This document shows positions 42,717 through 52,680 of a stretch of 64,000 nucleotides of DNA, piece by piece; the first letter of the stretch is position 1; the number at the start of each line of letters is the position of its first letter. The notes beneath the pieces were generated by a model, which ran no database searches, had not been told where the DNA came from, and saw nothing but the letters and a program-made list of their open reading frames with translations. The stretch spans positions 1 to 64,000 of the forward strand of contig VDMD01000100.1 in the NCBI GenBank assembly GCA_007026445.1. Direction: 5' to 3'. The translations under genes and the position numbers were made by a program. The DNA is from Schizophyllum amplum. Lineage: Eukaryota > Basidiomycota > Agaricomycetes > Agaricales > Schizophyllaceae.

Positions 42717-44210
42717 TTATGTGGGTACAGGTCGAACTCGGAATAATCGTGAAGCCTGCCCTGGCGTGCTCAGGATCACCTGTATGCCCTCCAGTACAGC
42801 CACATCGCACGACGCGCAGACACGCGGTCTTTCCCTAGACCTCAGGATCGCTCGCAGTTGAACCATGATTTTCTTCCCAAGCTGTCGACGGGCGAACCAG
42901 AGTGTGAGTTTGCTGAGGTTTGGGAGTAACGGCAGGTGATCTTCGGCGCAGGTGAGCCGGTCGAGCATGTCCTCTGTTATGGGGCCCAATGAATACTCAG
43001 AGCCGCCCTCAATGCAGAGCTCGCGAAGCGCCTCCAGCCTTTCCAGGCAGCGCATGAATAGCCTCTCCTCGGCATACAAAGTTTTATCGAGGGTAAGGCG
43101 TTGTAGGCGGTGGTCTCCGGCGTGTTCGGGATGGGAGAGAAAGGCCAACAGTAGCGAGAAGGTATTATGGATGCTCTGTTCTCGCAATATGAGCTCCTCA
43201 AGGCGCGGCGCGGCTATATGGCGAAGGAGCACTTGGGCACCCTCCTCAAGGACGACGACAACGAGACCAGTCATGATGGTTGGTACGCTGGGTGTGGTTC
43301 CGTCATCGGCATTGAGGATCTTTCCAGCGGCAACTCTGAGATAAGTGAGGGTCGAGGAGCAGGGGGACAGCACGGGAAGGATCATTGAGAGAGGAATGAC
43401 CATTCGGTCGTCCGTGAGCAGCGACAGGCTTGTGAGGGTGCGAAAGGGTGGTATCTGGAGTATGGTCCACTCAAGGTCATTTTTCCCGGCTGGGTGAATT
43501 ACGAGCGTAAGCTGGCGAAGGTCCGACGCGCCAGTAAAAAATCCCAGCGGCTCGGATGTCGGTGGGCCTGAAAGCTCTATGCGGGCGTCTGCGAGATTCG
43601 GCATGTCGATGATGGGTATGTAGTCGAAGACCGTGCAAGGTGCGCCAATCTCCATGGTCTGCCAGCGGGACGCATACGGGCGTAGTTTTTCTAGGAACCG
43701 CACAGGTAGCACGTCGTCAAAGCAGTGCTGATGCTTTATATGCAACGGTAGAGTCCCGGATAAGGCCGCCTGCTCTGCAAGACTCGGGACTGCGTATGTG
43801 CGTGTGCGGCGTGTGCCGGACTCAGTAGAAATGTAGTTCCACAGCTGAGGCGTGCTCCATGCGATAGTCCGCCATGACAGGCAGACAGGAGCCACTGTCG
43901 TCGCAATCATATTCGCCTGGTCGAAAGCCTCGGAAGTCGTGCCACATATATGAAGGAAGATTAGGGATATGATTTCGACCGGGAGACGGCGAACTGGGGC
44001 GATGACAGAGTGGCTGATGTCGAGCTGGGTGCAAACTCGCTGTCGTAACGCGTGCAGTCGTCTAATCTCGGCATCGATGTCCGGCAACGCGGAGGACAGA
44101 AGCGACACCGAGTCATCGATTTTCTTCCTTTCAGCGGCAGAAGGGACGGATCCACTTCGTTGTTGCTCGACGCTTGCGAGCGTCGAAGCGCACTCGAGAA
44201 GAAAATTTAT
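42717..44210 (-). CDS. F-box protein 3, aligned start codon lost (ATA)
   Basis: Long minus-strand frame covering an N-terminal helix (INFLLECASTLASVEQQRSG), coiled segment (DIDAEIRRLHALRQRVCTQL), F-box (APVRRLPVEIISLIFLHI, VCLSWRTIAWSTPQLW) and leucine-rich repeats. It is a close paralog of F-box2 on the opposite strand. At 44208-44210, where F-box1 and F-box2 have the ATG in a GATATG context, this copy has GATATA, and the frame runs upstream into a TGA without any ATG. Nor is there an in-frame ATG until well inside the F-box. Either a separate first exon restores a start or the copy is translationally silent. The body has no stop or frameshift, so any loss is recent. Confidence 0.72.
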   Translation of the reverse strand: MNFLLECASTLASVEQQRSGSVPSAAERKKIDDSVSLLSSALPDIDAEIRRLHALRQRVCTQLDISHSVIAPVRRLPVEIISLIFLHICGTTSEAFDQANMIATTVAPVCLSWRTIAWSTPQLWNYISTESGTRRTRTYAVPSLAEQAALSGTLPLHIKHQHCFDDVLPVRFLEKLRPYASRWQTMEIGAPCTVFDYIPIIDMPNLADARIELSGPPTSEPLGFFTGASDLRQLTLVIHPAGKNDLEWTILQIPPFRTLTSLSLLTDDRMVIPLSMILPVLSPCSSTLTYLRVAAGKILNADDGTTPSVPTIMTGLVVVVLEEGAQVLLRHIAAPRLEELILREQSIHNTFSLLLAFLSHPEHAGDHRLQRLTLDKTLYAEERLFMRCLERLEALRELCIEGGSEYSLGPITEDMLDRLTCAEDHLPLLPNLSKLTLWFARRQLGKKIMVQLRAILRSRERPRVCASCDVAVLEGIQVILSTPGQASRLFRVRPVPT

Positions 44211-45047
44211 ATCCTGTCCGATATCTGCCGATCGCGTCAGTCTGATGAGAGTGACAGGACAAGTTCATTGTCACCTCTCATAATACGAGTTCGACTTTGG
44301 TTGTCTGAACGAGGCGCTGGGTGAAAGTGAAGATAATGGCCAAAAGCAGAGGGTGGCAGAAGGTATGATGCCGCGATCACGCTTGCGGGCGTGGAAACCA
44401 TCTCCTATCTTCTTCGGAAGGTGCCGAATGGGCATCAGCGTCTTTGAAGTTGCTTTCTTTCTTCATCTACGTCCAACCTTCCTATTTGCTGATCTAGTTC
44501 AAGACTTATCAGATGTCAGTATATTGATTCCAGGACACTCTCGCCTGCCGCTACTGTGAATTGCCTTGCTGAATTTTGAAAGGCGATGGCATAAACAAGG
44601 CTCTACTAGTCCGACAGTAAAGGTTGTCAGTCTGGCCGGACGAAGGTGTCATGAAGTTGCCTAATTGTTCATCACTTTCCCAAACTCACGCTGTTGTGAT
44701 GCGCCGTCAAGTTCGTCAGAAGATCACTGAGCACACACAGCTTCTACGACGTCTTTTCTGCAGTGCTCACGTCGGTGGCATCGCCCTTGTGCGTCGAATA
44801 AATTCACAGCGGACGCGTTGAACGGCAGTTGGATCAACGATAATGGATTTGAACAATGATCGGGTTTTCCCGGTGGCAGGTCAAAGGCATGATTACCACG
44901 TGCAGTTCTACTCCTCCTTGCGACCACGAGCGTGCCGCGCCGCCGCCGCCAAATGTGTCTCACGGCCGAGAGCACCATGTAAGTCTGCCTCTCTCAACGC
45001 ACTGTACCGTTTTACTGTCACTGACCAAAGACTGTAGACGTGCGACC
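44211..45047. other. Region between divergent F-box3 and F-box4
   Basis: The first 40 bp still carry the block CTGACGCGATCGGCAGATATC (minus strand) shared with the F-box2 upstream region. The rest should be promoter sequence of F-box4. No further gene recognised. Confidence 0.4.
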
Positions 45048-46544
45048 ATGCAAGACACGGCGGAGATTCTCGATCGCGCCGCCTCACTTGCGAGCATCGA
45101 GCTGCAACGGAATGGATTTGTCCCGTCGAGCCTTCAGGTGCAGAACATCAATGCGATGACATTTGAACTATCCTCCCTCCTTCTGCGACTTGGCGGCGAA
45201 GACGACCGGCTTCGTGCCCTGCGCCAGTTGGTCTGTACCCAGATCGACATTCAACGGTCGATTGCCGCCCCTGTGCGCCGTCTTCCACCAGAAATTCTTG
45301 CCCTTGTCTTCATTCAGTTCGTGGAGGTCGAAGATCAATCTCCCTACCGCACGCCACGTCTTGTTCTCCTGACAGTCGGCCGCGTCTGCAGCACGTGGCG
45401 TATCGTGGCGCGTAGCACGCCCGAACTGTGGACACACATCTGGACTCAAGTGCACAATCCCACCGTCACGTATCCGGATTATGCCGCCATGTCTGGCGCG
45501 CTCCCTCTTTACATAGCGCACACGACGCTCGGCCGCCACAATGCATTCCACCGAGTTCTTAAGCAGCTCAGGCCGCAGGCTGCTCGATGGTGTTCCGTCA
45601 TCCTTGTGGGAAGTTGCTCCTCCTTCTCCAAACAGCCAGCAGTCGCTCTTCCATCACTACGAGTCGCCAAACTGTCGCTGAGACACCGTTCCAAACCTGG
45701 TGTGCTGGATTTCCTGGCCTGCGCGTCGGAATTACGAATCCTGGAGATACGATACATCATCGACCGCCACGACAACGACAACTGGACCGGACTCAGTATC
45801 GAGTTCGATTTTCCTGCCTTCTCAGTCCTCACGCACCTCTTGCTGGACTTCAACGAGCATAACTGTATCCCGGCCGATAAGCTCCTCCATCTGCTCTCCG
45901 ACTGCAGCGCCTCTCTCACGCATCTGTCTCTCAACTGCATAATTCGGCGCCCCAGCATTGATGCGATTCTCCCGGCAGTTTTGCCCATCGAGATGCCTTC
46001 CCTCCTTGTGGCCAAGATTACCGGAGCCTGCTGCGGGATCCTCGAATGCATCATCGCACCCGCCATAAACAAGCTTGTCTTGACAAACAATGCCATGGGC
46101 TTATGTGACCCGATCCTCGTCTTATCCACGTTCATGTCGCACTCGCCGCATCACAGTGCTATCGAGCGGCTGACGCTGATTGATGGCTACGCCAGGCACC
46201 CTGAGGGGATCATAGGCTGCCTGGAGCAGCTCGAGGGTTTGCAAGAGTTGCGCGTCGAGGAGATGGCCCCGTTCTTCCTGACCGGAGCCGTCCTCGACAG
46301 GTTGACCTGCACGGACGACCGACCACCGCTTCTACCGCGACTCACGAGGATGAAGGTGAAGGTCCGAGATGAGGAGATGCTGTCCGAATTCAAGGATGCT
46401 CTCCGAGCGATGTCCCAGTCCAGACAGACGGTACGCAGATGGGCGACACGCCAAGTAGCCGCGCTGGAGCCAGTTGAAGTGGTGCTAGGGTTTGGGATGG
46501 GGTCGATGTTCAGCGATGAAGATGAGCTCGGAGTCTATGGTTGA
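45048..46544 (+). CDS. F-box protein 4
   Basis: Intronless frame of 498 residues. The ATG at 45048 is chosen over in-frame upstream codons because it yields the MQ-helix opening of F-box1 (here MQDTAEILDRAASLASIELQ). Then a coiled segment (LRALRQLVCTQIDIQRS), the F-box (APVRRLPPEILALVFIQFV, VCSTWRIVARSTPELW), and leucine-rich repeats up to the end. The leucine-rich region keeps the family marks SGALPLYI and LTCTDDRPPLLPRL. Expected SCF substrate adaptor. It lies outside the strongest mirror symmetry but in the position expected for a partner of F-box1. Confidence 0.86.
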   Translation: MQDTAEILDRAASLASIELQRNGFVPSSLQVQNINAMTFELSSLLLRLGGEDDRLRALRQLVCTQIDIQRSIAAPVRRLPPEILALVFIQFVEVEDQSPYRTPRLVLLTVGRVCSTWRIVARSTPELWTHIWTQVHNPTVTYPDYAAMSGALPLYIAHTTLGRHNAFHRVLKQLRPQAARWCSVILVGSCSSFSKQPAVALPSLRVAKLSLRHRSKPGVLDFLACASELRILEIRYIIDRHDNDNWTGLSIEFDFPAFSVLTHLLLDFNEHNCIPADKLLHLLSDCSASLTHLSLNCIIRRPSIDAILPAVLPIEMPSLLVAKITGACCGILECIIAPAINKLVLTNNAMGLCDPILVLSTFMSHSPHHSAIERLTLIDGYARHPEGIIGCLEQLEGLQELRVEEMAPFFLTGAVLDRLTCTDDRPPLLPRLTRMKVKVRDEEMLSEFKDALRAMSQSRQTVRRWATRQVAALEPVEVVLGFGMGSMFSDEDELGVYG

Positions 46545-46761
46545 ACACTGTTCAAGATGGATCGTCTACTCTATATTGGATGCATGTGCGTACAACGTTG
46601 CACGAGAGGTAGAACAAGAAAAACAAAATGCCATCATCCCCAGAACCGATCATGCACTCCTTCTTCTCTCTCCTTGTAGTACATTAGTAAGTAAGTAAAT
46701 GCCAGCTCTCAAGAATCAGCAACGACAAAAGTTCATACACGTCGCTTAAAGCATCCAACTC

Positions 46762-48540
46762 TCACAGGTCCGCCTCCCGCAAGATCGCCTCAATATCGTA
46801 TCCCATTGCGCGAAACCTCGCGACCGCCTCGCTCCGCTTGTCCGGCGTCAGCATGCTCATCATCATCTTCATCTGCATGGGCACCGCCTTCTTCAGCATC
46901 TCGTTCGCCTGCGCCGCCCGCTCCCCCTGCCGCGACGCATCGAACTCGTCGGGCCCCTCCTCGAAGTACGGCTTGTAGTACTCGTCGATGTACTTGAAAT
47001 CCGGTGTCGCCATCAGCATAAAGAAGTCTCTCGGCCGTGCGGGCTGGATGCGCGCCATGCTCAGCTCGCGCCACGCCTTGTCGCGCCAGCCGTCGTCCGT
47101 GCTCTTCGCCTGGGTGACGAAGGCGGGGACGTTGAGTCCGCCAGAGCGCGAGATGATCTCTGGGTACGACTTCCACTCGTGGCCGTCGCCCAGGCGGTAC
47201 TGGACACAGAAGACGGCGTAGTCGCCTGCGCCGAGGATCATCTCGCCGTCATCCCAGTCGATGACGCGGTCCCAGGGCTGGCCGGTCGGCTTTGTAGGCG
47301 GCTGGTATTCACCGCCGCGGCCGGCGTACTTGCCTTTCGGCGCCTCGACGCCGTTGACCTCGACGATAGACACCCGTAGCCGTCCGTTGTAGTCCTTCCA
47401 CGGAGAAACTTGCATCAGCTCGCTGCTGCGACAACCGACAGCCAGTGAGCATCGACTAGTAGAAGTATACGCATTGAAGTGCACTCACCCGCCAGCAGTC
47501 GTCGTGAATGTTGCTCTTGCGCGATCCTCGGGGAAGAGGTTGTTCTTCAAGTATCCGAAGACAGTGAAGCGCGTCTCTCCGCCGATGACCGCAATCGCGC
47601 GCCCATCCGTCCGGCGATTTTGCACGACGATGCGGAGGGAGACAAGGGTCGATCCCGTATACTTCTTGAGCTCGAGCCCGATAGCGCGCCTGTTGGGACC
47701 CTTGAGGCCGGCCCAACGTTGGTACGATGGCGGGCCTTCTGGAGAAGATTCCGCACCGCGACCCTCGGGGGGCTCAAATGCCTGTTGTAGTCTGGATGTC
47801 GTCAGCGACACAGCGATGACTTGAGTACGACATACTTACGAGGTACCAAGCTCGCCAGCCGTCGTCATCCACATACCCAGCCCGTTCTGGTTGGCGGATG
47901 CGAAGATGGGGTGGATTGGCCATGGGACGTCTGGGCGATCGGAGGGGTCGAACGTCTTTGAGAGCGGAGGTTGGACGAAGCTGGCGCACTCCTGCTTGTG
48001 ACCCGCTTGCCAGTGATCGCGCTGACAGTTCGCAGAACAGCTGAAGGAATACCATGAGCCTGAAGTGAATATAAAGTATCCAGAATCAACAAACTAGTTG
48101 ATTGATCTATGAAAGTAAGTTCAGTATGGACGCGTCCGGACGAATGAAGTGGATACGCACTTGCAGCGCGAACATGTCTGCAGACGCGTCCCCACGAGCT
48201 TATCCTTCCCACACTTCCCACAGATAGTCTTCATGTCCTTCTTGCGCGCTTTGCGCGCTGCGACCTCGTCGACCGCCGCGTCCATCACGCGACGAGCGTG
48301 TTGATCGAAATTGTCGACGAATGGTACACCGGTGCTGCTGCGATTTGGCATATGTTTTCCCTCCTTGCTCTTGGACTTGGTAGATGATGGTCCTGCTGTG
48401 GGAGAGGCTTGCTTCGGGGCACTGGACGAGGTAGCTTTAGTTAGCGCCACGGTGCTATCGTGCGCGTCCACGGCTTCAGGACCGCCCAAGAGTAATCGTG
48501 CGAAGTCATTTTCAAGCTCTCGAGTGAGCTGGTCGTCCAT
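46762..48540 (-). CDS. MYND-type zinc-finger protein
   Basis: 515 residues from exons (minus) 48161-48540, 47840-48040, 47489-47791, 46762-47425; phases fit. Residues about 1-100 are Ser/Lys-rich and disordered. A MYND finger follows: CGKCGKDKLVGTRLQTCSRC, then across the first intron CSANCQRDHWQAGHKQEC. The finger is slightly shorter than usual at the splice junction, so a micro-exon inside the 120-nt intron 48041-48160 is possible. The rest is an ordered region with WKDYNGRLRVSIVEVNG and an acidic, Met-rich helical end (MQMKMMMSMLTPDKRSEAVA). MYND fingers bind proline-rich partners in gene-control complexes. The SET genes next door lack exactly this module. Confidence 0.82.
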
Positions 48541-49020
48541 CTGAGGCAGTTTCCGAGAGTAGCGCCAAAGGAGTCCGATGGTCTTTGATTCTTTGGTGGT
48601 TGAGAAGACGCTCAGCGCTCAGCGACTGGCGTGTTGCTGAGATCGTTGCTTTTCCCGCAATCACGTGACATCATGTAGTGCGAAGTTGATTCTGAACTTG
48701 AACTACGACTGCTTCACTGTGTACGGCTTCATCCGCGGGATGACGGGAATTTGTGAGCTATTTAGCGAGCCTGATGCCATCCACAGATGTATCAGACCAA
48801 ATGTATGGATTTGCCGACCCAGAAAGACAGATACTATTCGTCACCCAGTGTTTATAAAAACGGCCTCAACTTTTATAAACACAATAGTACCCTCCGGCAA
48901 TGGTTCCAGAGGGCGGCAAGAGGATGTGATTGGAAGGATGTCTAAAAGTACAACAGATATGTAGATCATAATATACAGCAATATGTAGTCGTGTCATGGG
49001 TATCATAGAGCAGATATGGC
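48541..49020. other. Intergenic; no gene seen
   Basis: Contains the 5' flank of the MYND gene and the 3' flank of the transporter. A TATAAA-like motif pair occurs near 48850-48875, without a gene to go with it. Confidence 0.4.
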
Positions 49021-51151
49021 TCACGCCGCGTTAAGCGCCGCCGGTGCCTCGTCGTGCTCGATTGACGCGGTGTCGTGCAACTTCTCCTTCCGCCTTGAAG
49101 CGTCGACATACTGCATCCGCTCCTTCTCCACATCCACGTAGTGCGCAGGGCGCTGCATAGACGTCGCGTCTTTGTTGCCGAACACGAACACCAAGCCCTG
49201 ATTTTCGCGGTACAGCCGGTCGATGTCCTCGAGATGCCTGTTCGACGTCTCGGGATAGAAGAGCCAGATCAGCTGTACGGAGGTCAGTCGATGAATGGCG
49301 AGGAATGGTACGGAGGATACGCACAGGTACGAAGATGATGTTGAAGGCCATCCAGATGAGGTAGAACTTCCAGCCGAGGTTCTCGATGCCTGGCGGCGTC
49401 GCCTGCACGACGCAGTAGTTCGAGATCCAGTTGCTCGCTGTCGCCACCGCCGCGCCCTTCGTGCGCATCGCGAGCGAGTTGATCTCCACGGGGTACAACC
49501 AAGGTACGCCCTGCCAGCAGATACCTGGGGAGATATCCAGTTAGCGCCCGTGTCCTTCAAGGCCCCTTGGCAGATGCGACGCACCGAAGAAGATGTAATA
49601 GACGAAGAAGAAGGCCGTGGCACCCGCGCCGAACTTGGTGCCGTTCTCCGGGTCGCTGGCCTGCGAGAGCAGTGCGGAGATGAGGATATAGCAGACGGCC
49701 TGGCCGGCGGCGCCCCACATCATCAACTTGCGTCGTCCGGCGCGTTCGATGAGGTAGATCCCAGCGAAGGAGAAGACGAGGTAAGACACGGAGTTGCAGG
49801 CGGCGAGCAGGCGAGAGAGCGAGTTTGAGAGGCCGACCGAGTTCTGGAGTACGAGAGGGAGGCTAGCGGAGCATGAGTATAAGCGACTGAGGAAGGAGAA
49901 GTAGAAGGCGTACTAGTAGCTGGTGACGTTGATTCCAACGAGCTGCTGCATCCACTGCGTGCCTATGTATCGCGTGAGCATCGCGATTATCTACGAGACA
50001 AACGCAGGTCACTTACCAGCACCAAGAATCAGCCGCTTCACCATGCCGGTGTTCCCTGTCCGCCCACGGAAGAGATCGCCCCAGCTCGGCGCAGTCTCCC
50101 GCTCGATGCGCACTGCCTCGACGATCTCCTCCTTCTCCTCGATGATCAGCGTGTCATGGATCGTCGCCCCGTTGCCCTCGAGCGCCGCGAGGATAGCCAA
50201 GCCCTCGGTCTCCCGACCATGAGAAAGTAGCCAGCGCGGGCTCTCGGGAAGCCAAGGGACGGTACCGATGAGGATGACGGAGAAGATGAGTTGGAAAGCA
50301 CTGGGGAATGGTTATGTCAGGCGAGGCTAATAAGAGCAAGCATATGTGAGAACGTACAGGGGGAATCGCCAGCTGATGTCGCCGCCGAGGAAGCTGAATC
50401 CGTAGGTGACCCAGTTGCTGAGTGAGAAGCCGGCGATGTTCATGCTAAAAGCGGTGATCAGCACCGCGCCGCGAATGCTTCTCAGAGGGAGACATACATC
50501 ATACCGAGGACGATCATCTTCCCGCGCAAAGACGGCTTGGTGGTCTCGCTCTGCAGCACAGGCGCAGTCGCGGTGTTCATGCCATTGCCGAGTCCTGTCA
50601 AGCGGTCAGCGTGTCCTGGGTCGGGCCACAAGCAAACTTCACTCACCACACACGATGCGGCCCACGATCATCATGGGAACGTTCACTGCCGCGGCTTGGA
50701 TGATCGCTCCGATAGACCTATGCTCACATCAGCCTGCTATATCGGTCTGTATAGAACGTGCGGCGTACATGATGACCACTCCAATTATGAGTGTCTTCTT
50801 CCTGCCTAATGGCTCGCCCACGACGAACGTGGACATGGCGCCGAAGAAGCTGGAGCGGGTGACGCGTGAGTACACTTCCTGGTCGCGTCGAGAGGAGACG
50901 TACCAGCCAATGTCGTACAATGACACGATCGTGCCCTGCAGGTCAGAGTCCGGGTTCCCCATTTCCTCAAGGAAAGAGTCCGTGACGATGATGCCACCAA
51001 AGACTCCCTGGTCGTAGCCTGCGCGACGTGTCAGTCAAGGCAACGACGAGTATCAAGCAAGATGCGCACCGAAGAGCGTCATGGCAGTGATTGCGGCGAC
51101 GTTCACCCACGCGTTGAGCGCGGTGCCCGTCATTCCAAAATACGGCGCCAT
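49021..51151 (-). CDS. MFS sugar porter
   Basis: Multi-exon minus-strand gene, about nine exons; boundaries not all resolved. Reading order: MAPYFGMTGTALNAWVNVAA from the ATG at 51151, YDQGVFGGIIVTDSFL, GRKKTLIIG, GRIVCGLGNGMNTATAPVLQ with SET (sugar-porter signature), FSMNIAGFSLSNWVTYGFSF, PESPRWLLSHGR, a cytosolic loop, QQLVGINVTSYY, ERAGRRKLMMWG, VPWLYPVEINSLAMRTKG with ASNWISNY, and PETSNRHLEDIDRLYRE, ending in a charged tail. These are the conserved signatures of the twelve-helix sugar transporter family in the plasma membrane. The substrate (hexose, pentose, quinate or disaccharide) cannot be told from the sequence. A TATATAAAGG on the minus strand at about 51255-51264 lies 105 nt before the start. 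Confidence 0.88.
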
Positions 51152-51253
51152 CGTCGTGTCTCGTCGTGTAGTTGTGCGGGCTCGCGTCGATCGTGTGGAG
51201 GGTGGTGGGGAGGAGAGAGGTTGGAGCGCAAGTCCTGGAGATCCGCTCTTGCG

Positions 51254-51265
51254 CCTTTATATACA
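51254..51265 (-). promoter_or_regulatory. TATA box of the sugar-porter gene
   Basis: TATATAAAGG on the minus strand, about 105 nt upstream of the ATG at 51151. Confidence 0.5.
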
Positions 51266-51299
51266 AACGCACGCGCAGCGGAGGTTATGGGGCCCGTAC

Positions 51300-52680
51300 C
51301 CGGAATGGGCGTACGCGCCTGCGTCACCTGAGCAGGAGGGGCACATAGCACGCGTCCCACGGGGAAGGCACCATATTTCAGTGGGGCAATCCGGGGGAAT
51401 TGGTAATGGATTTTGAGTTGGTAGTGATGACGTCACGGAGGACTTAGGCGCTGGTCGCGCTCAAGTCGCGCTCGTCGGTGGCGGACACGTTGATACGAGG
51501 AGCAGAGACGGCCCTCGCCGACTCTTCGTCGACTTCGATAGCCTAGCGAAAACCTTGGAGTGGAGGTAATAGTGCCCTCCGCGCAGAGAGGGATGAGTAG
51601 CGCACTGTACTTGTGAGGACAAGAGCCGATCGTCGCTCCACCAGATCGCAGGTACATTTCCGTCACCCGCCTCTTGCCCCCGCAGTCCGACCAATCCCGC
51701 CGCCATACAAAGGCGCGTCGCATAGTGGGATGAAGGATATTCCGGGCGACAACTTCAAGGATGTGCAGTGATTTTTGTCCTGGATGTCTCTCAGCGGCCC
51801 GGACTTTGAACGCGGTCAGATGATGAAATAACTATGAGCATAGATGAACCTCCTGGCACCGAAGAAGTCTTTGAGGCCCTGGAAGAGGAGACAGCATGGA
51901 ACGGTACGCAAATAAAGGCGAGAACGCAGTTTATTACCACCCCGAGTTCGCGCCCCTTGTCGCGCCCTGACAACGCTGTCGATTAGCTCTTAATGCTCGA
52001 TGTCCTGGATGAAGACATCCGATAGCTATCGAGTCCTGGTCGAGTCCTAGTCGAGCCAGTCGACGACGACTGTCAATCACCTTGTTTCGTAGCAAGATAG
52101 GATGAGACCAGTGTGCGACAAGTACAGGTGACTCACATGGATCTTCAGCAGAAGAGCCTCACCGATGAACGGTGCAAAAAATGCGTAAGCCACCTTCAAG
52201 TTGGCCGCGCATCTCCTGGACGTGCTCTTCAACGTACTGGCAGCCTCCGATCCGCGTACATTTTCACATATATGAAAGCGCGGTGAGAGGAGCTTGCGAC
52301 AAGGGATTCTTACTAGAGAATGGGTTGCACGGGGGCATGGGGATCAGAGGTGAGCTGACGGCTAACTTAAGAGGAGCGCTATCCAGAGACGACCTGGGTT
52401 CTGAGGCCTGAGGGTGAGAGACAACCGACGATGCGGGGCTCCGGAGCTGTGTTCCGGGAAAATCACATGACCTCACCCTCAAGTTATCGTCGAGACCACG
52501 ACTTCAGAATCTTCTGAGGCATATATGAGGGCGACTTCCATATCACAGGCTTCTGGGTAAAAATATATGAGGTAACGTGAGATAAGAACATCGAACAATA
52601 CATGCTACAAGCGGTACAGGTAGTAGTGCATGAGCATAGTATAAGTACACGTACATGACTTACAGTCGTCGAGTACAGTG
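51300..52680. other. Gene-poor stretch
   Basis: A minus-strand frame near 51461-51706 (81 codons, containing GNVPAIWWSDDRLL) has protein-like text but no start, splice or family support. The remainder holds several short GC-poor segments with stop codons in all frames. Nothing else recognised. Confidence 0.35.

Noticed and set aside
42717..44210. Calling F-box3 a full pseudogene
   Set aside because: The body frame is intact over nearly 500 codons; only the aligned start codon is changed, and an unseen first exon cannot be excluded.
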